Notes: generated by a model not told the origin, from the letters alone. A stretch of DNA of 64,000 bases from Hydrogenophaga taeniospiralis CCUG 15921 (GCF_001592305.1 NZ_BCWR01000013.1:1-64000), one strand, 5' to 3'; shown: positions 26,324-34,942, numbered from the stretch's first letter. Translations and numbers: made by a program.

Positions 26324-26671
26324 TCAGAACGACTGCGACTGGTTGCCGCGGTACCCGGTGACGATCTTGCGGGTCACCCCGTCCTTGTCGTGCACCGTCA
26401 CCAGCAGGGTGGTGTGGCGGTAGGTGTTGGCGCCGGTTTCCCAGGTGAGGATCTGTGCCTTATCGCCATCGGCCTGGCGGCGCTGCGGCTCGACACCGAT
26501 AACGGACTTGACCTGGACTTCGCTCATGCCCCCTTCTATCACGTCGTAGGCGCCGTAGAGGTCGGTGGAGCCGGTTTGCTCGTTGCCGCCGCCGCAGGCG
26601 GAGAGGAACAACGTACCCAGCAGGATGAGGACTGTCGCGCGTCTGGCACTTTTAAGCACTGAGAGCCTCAT
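26324..26671 (-). CDS. Small BamE/SmpA-like lipoprotein
   Basis: A 115-residue lipoprotein with lipobox LSAC (cysteine at about residue 26). The mature part has YDVIEGGMSEVQVKSVIG and LTWETGANTYRHTTLLVTVHD, the small alpha-beta fold of SmpA/BamE-like proteins. It is the first gene of the secretion operon and its TGA is followed immediately by the ATG of the next gene. A role as secretin assembly or pilotin-like factor is an attractive inference, since secretins often need a small lipoprotein partner, but nothing in the sequence proves it. No clear ribosome-binding site precedes the ATG. Confidence 0.65.
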   Translation of the reverse strand: MRLSVLKSARRATVLILLGTLFLSACGGGNEQTGSTDLYGAYDVIEGGMSEVQVKSVIGVEPQRRQADGDKAQILTWETGANTYRHTTLLVTVHDKDGVTRKIVTGYRGNQSQSF

Positions 26672-26893
26672 TCAATTTATTGATTTAATAGATTTTATCC
26701 GCAGCAAACATCATTTTTATCAAAAAGGCAGGATCCGACCCCAATGCAATGCCAAACAGAGAAACTATCCGATTACCTTTGTAGAGATTGCGTAGACAGC
26801 TATAAATTTTGCAGCAATGGTGATCTTGCGTTGCGCTTACTTATATGCACATTCGCGAAATATTTTCGGCCGACCATTCTTCAAACCTCAATA
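26672..26893. other. AT-rich intergenic gap between toxin module and secretion operon
   Basis: These 222 bases are strikingly AT-rich compared with the rest of the window. They contain several TTGA/TAAAAT-like segments on the minus strand where the secretion operon promoter should lie. I see no supportable gene. Small plus-strand readings here lack ribosome-binding sites and similarity. Confidence 0.5.
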
Positions 26894-27187
26894 TTAAGAT
26901 GCAGAGCCGATGTCCAAAACCTGAAGTACCAAACACTCACCAAGTGGTTCGACAGCTTCATAAAAATAGAGCTTAGCTCCTTCAACAACCCCAACATCTA
27001 AAAATTTAACTTCAACCACACCCTCATCACCTGGCATGAATTCCTTTCGATCCAACAAGGCAATCATTCCAGATGTGAAACCATATCCTTCAATATCAAA
27101 TAACGGCCTATATCCAGTGACAAATGCTGTTTTCCGTTTATTGGCGCCACTGTAAAGCTTCAAACGTGCTAGTATTTTTTTCATCAT
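26894..27187 (-). CDS. Presumed immunity protein resembling EF-Tu domain 3
   Basis: A 97-residue basic protein. Residues about 20-95 follow the EF-Tu C-terminal (domain 3) pattern: GYRP, then TSGMIALLD, then MPGDEGVVEVKF and a final VEGAKLYFYEA...LGECLVLQVL. These correspond to GYRP, the TG-I-L strand, MPGD and the F-I-R-EGG-T-V-G segment of EF-Tu. It lacks the GTPase domain and domain 2. Its ATG overlaps the rhs stop (ATGA at 27184-27187), the typical spot for the cognate immunity gene of an Rhs toxin. Immunity is inferred from position; the EF-Tu D3 resemblance is read from sequence. Base composition is AT-rich, unlike core genes. Confidence 0.6.
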   Translation of the reverse strand: MMKKILARLKLYSGANKRKTAFVTGYRPLFDIEGYGFTSGMIALLDRKEFMPGDEGVVEVKFLDVGVVEGAKLYFYEAVEPLGECLVLQVLDIGSAS

Positions 27188-30100
27188 TTCACCCGTGGCG
27201 AATAATTAATGAATGTCGCTTTTAACGCATTCAATTGATCTGCCGCTATTGAAACCGCTTTCATGCTATCCGCTGTAAACGAATGGGCAGCATCCATCAC
27301 ACTTTTTGGAACATCCACCTTTACCAAATAGTTTTGAATACCGTCCAACTTGAAGTTGTTTTTCCCAAATTTAGCGGCATCTTCCAAGCTGGTCGCGAAC
27401 AGCTTGCCAGTTTCATAGCCGCCCTCAGTAACACGAAGACCATTCGCCGCAATATCGTTTAATTCGGCCTTGGAGACTGCTCGATATAGCGTCGTTGTCT
27501 CCTTTGCAGCGCCAAAAAGCCTTGTGGCGACCTTCAATCCAATATTTTCAACCCCCCCGACCGTGCCGAGCGCCACGCCTCCAAGCAAGTGCCCCAATCC
27601 CAAGCCAACCGCTCCATTGTCCATGGCGTCCTCGGCTTTGTCTGCCCATCCGAATGTCGCCTCGTTGGCCACAAATCGTATGCCATTGTCTAACACTGAG
27701 AACAATGAGCCAACAGTTGAGGCCCTTCGCTCCTTCTTTTTCTCCGGTTTTTTGACCTCAAGCGGCTCATCTGGCTCACCTAGCTCATTGGATCCAGCTG
27801 GCGATGTGACCGGGTTGACAACCTGGTTCTGACCAACTGGAGACGGCGATGGATGTGATGCATTGTAGTCGTCCAAAAAGCTCGAAGATGACGGTAGATC
27901 GTCAGCCCACCCCGTTTCAGAAGAGTAGTTCTCGTTGGCGTATTGCTGCCCCTCTGAAACGCCTGCATCTCCATCAAGATCAAAGCCTGTGGGGTCAGTG
28001 AAGCCCAACGGATTGTTGAGTACATAGCCGTAGCGGTTGAAGCTCTGTAGGTCGTAAGGAAAGGTCACGTGTGGATCAGCCGTGAGGAACCTTCCGATCG
28101 CTGGATCAAACACCCGCCCATTCATGTTGATCATTCCCATCTCGTCCATGTGCTCGTGCATGGTGTAGCCACGATCGGTGACGGTGGAGGTCAGGGTGTC
28201 GTTGCTGTCCTTGTTGCCATCGCTGAAACGCCGCTTGCCCCAGGGGTCGTAGGCGAGACGCTCGACCACGACTCCGGCCTCATTGCTGATGGCCGCCAGA
28301 CTACCCAGGTGGTCGTTGTGGAAGTAGCTCACCGCCTTGGCCGGTTTGCCGCCCAGGGCTCCCTCGCGCTGGGTGTGCAGCGCGAAGCTTTCGCCGCCCG
28401 CGCTCAGGTAGTGCTTGTGCTCGATCAGGCCGTTGGCCTTGACTTCTTTCTCGTAGCTCAAGCCCAGGCTGTCGGGGCCGTTCATGTACCAGGTGGTGCC
28501 CGCTTCCATGTGGCTGGGCGCGTTGCTGGTGAGTGTGATGGTCTGACGCAGCCGCTGGTGCTCGGGGCCGTAGACGAAGGCCACCGTGCGGTCGGCCGTG
28601 GCGTTGGTCGGATCGGATGGTGCGTTCAGGTTTCCAAAGCGCATCTCCCGGATCATGTTGAAGCTGGTGTATGCCTCCCAGCGCACGGTGTGCGCACCAC
28701 CGGCCTGGTCTTGGCTGACGGTGTACATGAGATTGCCGTTGCCCAGGGCCACATCACCCTGGCCCAGGTTGATGTTGCGCACGCCGGGCAGGTAGTCGTC
28801 AAAAGCGTAGGCCAGCGCCTTGGTGCCCGCGTTCGGCGCGGTGACCGTGCCGACGGCGCCGCCCCAGTTCTCCTGCGTGGTGGTAATGGCTGTCAGGCGG
28901 TTGGGCCGGTCACCGTCGTAGTGGTAATAACCCACGTCGCTCTTGTATTTGATGTTGCCGCGCGCGTCGTAAAGCACCTGCACCTGCTGCTGGTTCTCCA
29001 GCCCTCCACCCAGGGTTGCGGTGAGGCTCAGGCGGTTGAGCGTGTCGTAGCTGAAGCTTTCGGCCACGCCGGTGTTGGCGTCGCTGCGCGTGAGCAGGTT
29101 GCCCAAGCTGTCGTAACCGTAGCTGTGCTTGAGCACGTTGCCCTCGGCCTGGCCATTGAGCGTGGCCTGGATGCCGTTGACTTTGCCGGTGGCGGCTTCG
29201 ATGTCGCGCTGGGTAACCACGCCATTGCCACCCTGGTAGCGAACAAGGCGCCCCTGCGGGTCTTTGTCCTTCGCTTGCCACAGCGCGTTCTGGGTGGCAC
29301 CGTCCATGCCGCGCACGCGCCACAGGTGCCCCGCGCTCCAGCTAGCGCCGGCTTCGGTGTACTCGTAGAGGGCCTTGTAGCCGCTGGGCCAGGTCTGTTC
29401 CTTCAGTCGCCCGGTAACGCTGTCGTAGACCTGCGTGACCACCGCTGGCTGCGTGGCGTTGTCCAACACGTTGGAGGTGCTGGTGGGTCGGCCCATGGCG
29501 TCATAGGTGTGTTGCCTGCGGTAGCCGTTGTTGGCGGTGGCTTCGCACAGCTTGCCGATGCCCGCGCCACAGCTGCTGCCGTCGACCTTCTTGTCGTAGT
29601 ACCAGTGGCTGATCAGATCGGGCTCGATACGGTCGGTCATGCGCCCGAGCGGGTCGTAGGCGATGGTCACGGCCTGGCTCAGGCTGTCTTGCTGCCAGAC
29701 GAGCTCGCCAAAGGCGTTGTAGGCGTAGTCCCAGCGGCCCATGGCCGGGTCTTGCATGCTGGTCTTGCGCCCACGAAGGTCGTAGCTGAGCTTGGTGATG
29801 GAGCCCGCCGCGTTGGTCTGGGTGAGCTGGCCCAGCGCGTCGTAGCCGTAGAGCACGGTCTGGCCTTGGGCATCTTCGACGCGCTCGGCCTGGCCGGTGG
29901 CGTTCCTGTAGGTCTTCTTGACCTGGCCCAGGGCATTGGTGGTGACGGTTTCCAGCCCGTTGTAGGCGGTTTGCAAAACCGCCGTGCCGCCATTGCCGTC
30001 CGGGCGGGTTTCCTTGATTACGCGGCCGAGTTGGTCGTATTCGTAGCTGCTCCACCGCGGGCTGCTGCCCGGCTGCAGCCAAGCAGGCGCCATGAGCTCG

Positions 30101-30957
30101 CTGTCGCCCGACGAGCCACTTGCGACCAGCAGGTAGGCAATGGACTGTTGGGCTGTCTGGCCCAGCGCGTTGTAGATCGTGTCCTGGATGCTGGGATAGC
30201 GGTTGCCCGCGTTGCCTTCGGCCATGAAGCTGTCGCTGCGCACGCGCACGACACGTCCGAGCGTGTCATGGATCTGATACTGGGCGGCGGCCAGGGCCAC
30301 GCCGTTGTTGCCGTAGGAGAGTTCCTGGACGTACCACTCCTGCGCATGGGTGAAGCTTTCGCCGCTCACGGGTTTGGCACACACCGGATCCAGGGCTTGG
30401 CCAGCCACCTGGCAGAGCTTGTATTCCCAGACGGTGTAGGTGCCGTCGGCCCGGTTCTCGCGGGTCTTGCGCCCAAAGCTGTCGTAGGCCCAGGTGGTGA
30501 TGCCACCGTTGGGGCCGATGAGCTTGGTCATCTTTCCGTAGCGCGGGTCGTGTTCGTAGCTTTCGCTCTGATTCAGCGCGTTGGTGGAGCTGGTGGCAAA
30601 CACCCCCGCCGGGGTGGCGTAGCTCACCCCATCGATGGTCACCGTCTGCGCCACGTAATCCTTGGTGGTGGTGCGAGCCACCCCAGCGCTGGAGATCGCA
30701 TGGCCGCTGGCGCCAGCGCAGGCACTGGTGCTTGTCGAGATCGGGTTGCCTTGCGCGTTGTAGCCGTGCGTGGTCTGCAAGCAGTGGTCAGGGCTGTCCG
30801 GCTCGATCACTTCCTTGATCAGCATGCCCGCAGCGTCGTATTCGAAGCTGGCCACTCGCGTGATCACACTCGTCTGCGCCTGAGCGGACGTTGCTACCGT
30901 CATCCACAGCAAAGCGGCAACGGCCCAAACCTTCATGATTGATGGCGTGTTTCTCAT
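27184..30957 (-). CDS. Rhs-repeat protein with C-terminal ADP-ribosyltransferase-like toxin domain
   Basis: A 1257-residue protein. The N-terminus is a Sec signal peptide (VWAVAALLWMTVATSAQAQ). From about residue 40 to 950 there are many YD/RHS repeats (for example YDSFGRKTRENRADGTY, YDALGQLTQTNAAGSITKL), ending in the conserved NGRVFDPAIGRFLTADP near residue 955. Beyond DPTGF the sequence is unique: an acidic/Ser-Pro linker, a Gly-rich stretch (about 1120-1140) and a final domain (about 1157-1257) with LYRAVSKAELNDI, GKLFATSLEDAAKFGK and LVKVDVP. This last pattern resembles ADP-ribosyltransferase-fold toxins found at Rhs tips. The ATG at 30957 has GGGAGGAA just upstream and lies 17 bases after the SpvB-like stop. 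The repeats should form a cocoon around the toxin. Base composition falls toward the 3' end. Confidence 0.85.
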   Translation of the reverse strand: MRNTPSIMKVWAVAALLWMTVATSAQAQTSVITRVASFEYDAAGMLIKEVIEPDSPDHCLQTTHGYNAQGNPISTSTSACAGASGHAISSAGVARTTTKDYVAQTVTIDGVSYATPAGVFATSSTNALNQSESYEHDPRYGKMTKLIGPNGGITTWAYDSFGRKTRENRADGTYTVWEYKLCQVAGQALDPVCAKPVSGESFTHAQEWYVQELSYGNNGVALAAAQYQIHDTLGRVVRVRSDSFMAEGNAGNRYPSIQDTIYNALGQTAQQSIAYLLVASGSSGDSELMAPAWLQPGSSPRWSSYEYDQLGRVIKETRPDGNGGTAVLQTAYNGLETVTTNALGQVKKTYRNATGQAERVEDAQGQTVLYGYDALGQLTQTNAAGSITKLSYDLRGRKTSMQDPAMGRWDYAYNAFGELVWQQDSLSQAVTIAYDPLGRMTDRIEPDLISHWYYDKKVDGSSCGAGIGKLCEATANNGYRRQHTYDAMGRPTSTSNVLDNATQPAVVTQVYDSVTGRLKEQTWPSGYKALYEYTEAGASWSAGHLWRVRGMDGATQNALWQAKDKDPQGRLVRYQGGNGVVTQRDIEAATGKVNGIQATLNGQAEGNVLKHSYGYDSLGNLLTRSDANTGVAESFSYDTLNRLSLTATLGGGLENQQQVQVLYDARGNIKYKSDVGYYHYDGDRPNRLTAITTTQENWGGAVGTVTAPNAGTKALAYAFDDYLPGVRNINLGQGDVALGNGNLMYTVSQDQAGGAHTVRWEAYTSFNMIREMRFGNLNAPSDPTNATADRTVAFVYGPEHQRLRQTITLTSNAPSHMEAGTTWYMNGPDSLGLSYEKEVKANGLIEHKHYLSAGGESFALHTQREGALGGKPAKAVSYFHNDHLGSLAAISNEAGVVVERLAYDPWGKRRFSDGNKDSNDTLTSTVTDRGYTMHEHMDEMGMINMNGRVFDPAIGRFLTADPHVTFPYDLQSFNRYGYVLNNPLGFTDPTGFDLDGDAGVSEGQQYANENYSSETGWADDLPSSSSFLDDYNASHPSPSPVGQNQVVNPVTSPAGSNELGEPDEPLEVKKPEKKKERRASTVGSLFSVLDNGIRFVANEATFGWADKAEDAMDNGAVGLGLGHLLGGVALGTVGGVENIGLKVATRLFGAAKETTTLYRAVSKAELNDIAANGLRVTEGGYETGKLFATSLEDAAKFGKNNFKLDGIQNYLVKVDVPKSVMDAAHSFTADSMKAVSIAADQLNALKATFINYSPRVK

Positions 30958-30974
30958 GGTTCCTCCCTGCCCGC

Positions 30975-33731
30975 TCAATACTGCGTACTGGTTGCGGTGG
31001 CCTTCTTCAGCCGCCCGATCTGCCAGTCTGTCCCCGTCGTCTTGGCCGGGTGGTATTCGTTGACCGTGCGCTTGCGGTGCTTGAGCACCCCTGCTTGAAG
31101 CACATCGACCCGAAGCACCGTGACATCACCCAACTGCTTGAGGCTTCCATCCGTCAGGTTCGTGCCGTTGTATGCCCGCCAGGTTTGCACTTCTGGCAAT
31201 GCCACACCGTTGTAGTCCCAGCTCTTCACAGTCGCCACGTGCGGCCAGACGAGGTAGATCAACCCAGGTACACCGGCGGGGCAACCCGTTGTCGGGCTCG
31301 CGCCCATGGTCTGATAGCAGGTGTACTGCGTGTCCGTGAGCTTGATGGCCTCATCGGCCGCTCTAGCCCCGACCACCCTGACTCGGCTTTGTATGGTTTG
31401 CCCCGTATATGGCCAGTCCTGCGCATGCCAGAAGTGCAACTCCGTCTGCGTGGGCTCTTCGAACAACCGATACCAACGGAACCCCTGATTGCCCCGACCA
31501 CGACCAGCCGCACTGGCGAGCTCGGCCCGCATGCCCCCGTAGTGGTAGCGAGTTGCATTGACACTACCCACGCCATTGCTCACGGTGGTGCGCCGCACCA
31601 GCCACATGGGTGATTGAATGTCCCTGTACGGGTAAACCGACGAGTTTTCTTTGGTGTACACCAACTGCCCCGGCGCCGACATGCCGTGGTATTCGATCCC
31701 AGTGGCCACCGTGCCCCGAGTGATGCTCTGGATCAGTGGCCGCTCTTTTTTGAGCGAAAACGAAAAGCGCCACTTCCCACTGGAACCGGTGTAAGCGGCA
31801 AAGTCGTCGATGCCATCGCCGTTGTAGTCTCCCTGCGCTTCGTCATGCCCAGAACCTGACCACATGGAACAGGTGAAATTGGTTCCCGTCGACAGACACA
31901 TCCGCCACTGCGCCAGCGAGAAGTTGTAGGCAGCCAGGTCGGTGCGCCCATCACCGTTGTAGTCGCCCACGGCGCCCAGCAACCCGGCGTTGTGTGCCGT
32001 CCAGTCGCTGCAGGTGAAGTTGGTACCGGTGGACAGGCAGATCTTCCAGGGTGCAACCCCGGAACCGGGCGTTCCGAGGAAACCCGCCATATCCGTGAGC
32101 CCGTCGCCATTGAAGTCACCCAACTTGGTTTTGCTCACCCCACCGGTGTGGCTGGTCATGTAGGAACAGTTGAACCCTGCTCCATTGCTCAGACACACAT
32201 GCCAATTGCCATTGGCGCCGGTGTAGCCAGCCATGTCGTCCAGCCCGTCGCCATTGAAGTCGGCGGTCAGGTTGTTGGCATACCCGCCACCGTGCGAAGC
32301 CCAGTTCGAACACGAGAAGCCGCTTCCAGTAGAAAGACACATGCTCCAGATGCCGTTGGCACCGGTGTAGTAAGCCATGTCGGTGCGGCCATCGCCATTG
32401 AAGTCGCCACTCACGTTCTTGGTGACTCCCCCACTGTGGCTGTACCAGTAGGCGCACTGGAAACCACTGCCCGTAGAGAGACACACATGCCATTTATTGG
32501 CGGTGCCTGTGTAGGCCGCCATGTCTGTACGCCCATCACCATTGAAGTCTTTGGCAACCACCGACTTGACCCCAAGTGCAGAGCCTTGCCACAACGCACA
32601 ATCGAATGCGGGGGCGGCCACGGTCGCGGAAGCCAGACAAACGTGCCAGTTTGTACCCGACCCGGTGAAGCCCATCATGTCGCTTCGGCCATCTCCATTG
32701 AAATCGGCAGTGATGTTGTTGTCCTTTCCACCCCCATGGCTGAAACCAAAGGCGCTGGTGTAAGCATCCGGCCCCACGGAGGACCAGCCAAATGTGGCGG
32801 GTGCCAAGCACCTGTTATCCTTGTCGCACAACTGCACCGACGCAAGCCGGGAGCCATAGAGATTGGAAGACGCGTCGTATGTCAGGTTCGTGCGCTGGAC
32901 CACCGCAGTGCCGATACGGGTTTCAACCTGTGTCAACCTGGCGTAGGGGGCAATCAGCGAGCCAACCTGGTAGCCGCGATAGATGTCCGGCCGCACCTCG
33001 TAGATGAAATGCACCGAGCGCCCGGCATAGCCAACGCTTTGCAAACGCCAGTCTCCGCCAGCGGTGTCCTCACCGTAGTTGAAAACCATGGTGTTGCCCT
33101 TGACGTCACTAATCGAGTGCACTGCCCAGGTCGCCACCACAACCTTGCCTTGCGCTTCGATGCGCGAGTCCTCGGTGTTCCCGTATTGCAGAGTACGCCC
33201 GTCTTTCGTGTAAACCGTGAAACTCTCGGGGCCGTTGGCTGCGTTTCCGGCTGCCGCTCCGTTGGCCACCACTTTGCTGAATTGGTCAAACTCGGTTCGG
33301 TACTCGCTGCCCGCCGCGCCATAGCCACCGCTGACGACCATGAGCCGCTGACCATCCAGGCAAAAGCGGTCATTGCCATCGTGGTTCACCCGGCCTTGCA
33401 CGCCGTCCGTGGCCAGCGTCCTTGGGCACCGCGTAATGCTTGACTCGGCGTCGAGCGACCAGCCCAAGCCGGCGATTCCATTGCCGCCCTGACTGCTGTA
33501 GTTCAACGACAGGCTGGGCACAAGGCCCGCCACCCCGGGAGGCACTTGAATGGGAATGCTGTAAGTGGCTGCGCCACTGGGCGAGACGGAAAATTCGCCG
33601 GGCGTGTGCCCCGGTACCAGAGTCTGCGTCTGCGCCTGCGCGATCCCAAGGACCGCAGAAGCGCCCACCAGGGAAAAACGGACACACAACTCCACCAAAC
33701 GCCGACTGCGCGGCACGCCAAACCATTCCAT
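30975..33731 (-). CDS. SpvB/TcaC-like protein with FG-GAP (VCBS) repeats
   Basis: A 918-residue protein with a signal peptide (FSLVGASAVLGIAQAQ, cleavage near residue 35). The N-terminal part matches the SpvB/Tc-toxin B-subunit N-terminal domain (GAATYSIPIQVPPG, LSLNYSSQGGNGIAGLGWSL). Seven repeats at about residues 340-645 carry calcium-loop motifs DFNGDGRTDM or DYNGDGRTDL, an FG-GAP/VCBS propeller. The C-terminal third is Rhs-shell-like. In ABC toxins this type of protein caps the Rhs cocoon, and here it is immediately upstream of the rhs gene. The ATG at 33731 has GGAGGGG about 8 bases upstream; the longer reading to 33758 has no such site. Unlike classical TcB proteins it has a Sec signal. 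Confidence 0.85.
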   Translation of the reverse strand: MEWFGVPRSRRLVELCVRFSLVGASAVLGIAQAQTQTLVPGHTPGEFSVSPSGAATYSIPIQVPPGVAGLVPSLSLNYSSQGGNGIAGLGWSLDAESSITRCPRTLATDGVQGRVNHDGNDRFCLDGQRLMVVSGGYGAAGSEYRTEFDQFSKVVANGAAAGNAANGPESFTVYTKDGRTLQYGNTEDSRIEAQGKVVVATWAVHSISDVKGNTMVFNYGEDTAGGDWRLQSVGYAGRSVHFIYEVRPDIYRGYQVGSLIAPYARLTQVETRIGTAVVQRTNLTYDASSNLYGSRLASVQLCDKDNRCLAPATFGWSSVGPDAYTSAFGFSHGGGKDNNITADFNGDGRSDMMGFTGSGTNWHVCLASATVAAPAFDCALWQGSALGVKSVVAKDFNGDGRTDMAAYTGTANKWHVCLSTGSGFQCAYWYSHSGGVTKNVSGDFNGDGRTDMAYYTGANGIWSMCLSTGSGFSCSNWASHGGGYANNLTADFNGDGLDDMAGYTGANGNWHVCLSNGAGFNCSYMTSHTGGVSKTKLGDFNGDGLTDMAGFLGTPGSGVAPWKICLSTGTNFTCSDWTAHNAGLLGAVGDYNGDGRTDLAAYNFSLAQWRMCLSTGTNFTCSMWSGSGHDEAQGDYNGDGIDDFAAYTGSSGKWRFSFSLKKERPLIQSITRGTVATGIEYHGMSAPGQLVYTKENSSVYPYRDIQSPMWLVRRTTVSNGVGSVNATRYHYGGMRAELASAAGRGRGNQGFRWYRLFEEPTQTELHFWHAQDWPYTGQTIQSRVRVVGARAADEAIKLTDTQYTCYQTMGASPTTGCPAGVPGLIYLVWPHVATVKSWDYNGVALPEVQTWRAYNGTNLTDGSLKQLGDVTVLRVDVLQAGVLKHRKRTVNEYHPAKTTGTDWQIGRLKKATATSTQY

Positions 33732-33900
33732 GGGAATACCCCTCCGCTGCGGCACCAAGGACCAATAAAGTCAGGTGCACTTATCCATTAGGTTACTGTC
33801 TGTGAAAAATTGTATCTCATGAATGCAATCCTTTTCACCGCTCTTTTTCGGTGTCCTGAGCGCCATACCCCGTCCCCGCCCGGGTCATGGAACTTCTGCC

Positions 33901-33927
33901 TTAGCACTCGCTCACAGAGAGTGCTAA
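33901..33927 (+). promoter_or_regulatory. CIRCE operator (HrcA site) upstream of rpoH
   Basis: TTAGCACTC (33901-33909), nine bases, then GAGTGCTAA (33919-33927) is a perfect match to the CIRCE inverted repeat bound by the HrcA repressor. It overlaps a plausible promoter: TTAGCA at 33901-33906, 17 bases, TAATAT at 33924-33929. The rpoH start codon is 36 bases downstream. Confidence 0.95.
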
Positions 33928-33963
33928 TATAAAAGGCAAGTCAACCTGAGGAGGGTTTTCACG

Positions 33964-34920
33964 ATGTCTGCTTCCCTTGTCCCCGCCGCCCTGCCGTCCG
34001 CCACACTGGCCATGGCCAGCCCCTGGGCGAGCCGTTCGCTGACCCTGCCCGCGCTGGGCAACCTGGACGCCTATATTTCGGCCGTCAACCGCATGCCGCT
34101 GCTGACGCTGGAAGAAGAACAGAGCGCCGCGCGCCGCCTGCGCGATGGCAACGATATCGACGCCGCCGGGCAGTTGGTGCTCTCGCACCTGCGGCTGGTG
34201 GTGTCCATCGCCCGCCAGTACCTGGGCTACGGGCTGCCGCACGGCGACCTGATCCAGGAAGGCAACGTGGGCCTGATGAAGGCCGTCAAACGCTTCGACC
34301 CCGACCAGGGCGTGCGTCTGGTGAGCTACGCCATGCACTGGATCAAGGCCGAGATCCACGAATACATCCTGAAGAACTGGCGCATGGTCAAGGTGGCGAC
34401 CACCAAGGCCCAGCGCAAGCTGTTTTTCAACCTGCGCTCGATGAAGCAGGGCTTCCGCTCGGAGGCGCTGGACGGCGACACCCACCGCGAGGCGTTTTCC
34501 GACGGCGAGGTGGACGTGGTGGCGCGCGACCTGAAGGTCAAGCCCGCCGAGGTGCGCGAAATGGAGACCCGGCTCTCGGGGGGTGACGTGGTGTTGGACC
34601 CGAGCCCGGGCGACGATGGCGAAGACAGCTTCGGCCCCATCGCCTACCTGGCCGACGCCACCCACGAACCGACCGCCGTGCTCGAATCGGCCGAGCGCGA
34701 TGCGCTGGCCACGGAAGGCGTGGCGCGCGCCATGGGCGAGCTGGACGAGCGCTCGCGCCGCATCGTCACCGAGCGCTGGCTCAAGGTGAACGACGACGGC
34801 TCGGGCGGCATGACGCTGCACGAGCTGGCGGCCGAGTACGGCGTGAGCGCCGAGCGGGTGCGCCAGATCGAGGTGGCGGCCATGAAGAAGATGCGCAAGG
34901 CGCTCTCTGCTTTCGCCTGA
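33964..34920 (+). CDS. rpoH: RNA polymerase heat-shock sigma factor RpoH (sigma-32)
   Basis: A 318-residue sigma-70-family factor. Region 2 has LVLSHLRLVVSIARQY and LIQEGNVGLMKAVKRFDP. The RpoH box QRKLFFNLR at about residue 149 identifies it as sigma-32 and not another group 2-3 factor. Region 4 (about 275-315) has LHELAAEYGVSAERVRQIE. It directs heat-shock gene transcription. GAGGAGG lies 9 bases before the ATG. A CIRCE element overlaps the promoter, so HrcA probably represses it under non-stress conditions. An intrinsic terminator follows the stop. Confidence 0.96.
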   Translation: MSASLVPAALPSATLAMASPWASRSLTLPALGNLDAYISAVNRMPLLTLEEEQSAARRLRDGNDIDAAGQLVLSHLRLVVSIARQYLGYGLPHGDLIQEGNVGLMKAVKRFDPDQGVRLVSYAMHWIKAEIHEYILKNWRMVKVATTKAQRKLFFNLRSMKQGFRSEALDGDTHREAFSDGEVDVVARDLKVKPAEVREMETRLSGGDVVLDPSPGDDGEDSFGPIAYLADATHEPTAVLESAERDALATEGVARAMGELDERSRRIVTERWLKVNDDGSGGMTLHELAAEYGVSAERVRQIEVAAMKKMRKALSAFA

Positions 34921-34942
34921 CCCCGCCCCACCCGGCCCACAG

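Noticed and set aside
26744..27001. A small plus-strand gene in the AT-rich gap
   Set aside because: An 85-codon frame exists but overlaps the immunity gene antisense, has no ribosome-binding site and shows no recognisable features.
28069..30942. A 957-codon open frame antisense to the rhs gene
   Set aside because: It is a shadow in high-GC repetitive sequence. The minus-strand reading has signal peptide, Rhs repeats and ribosome-binding site; the antisense frame has no recognisable motif.
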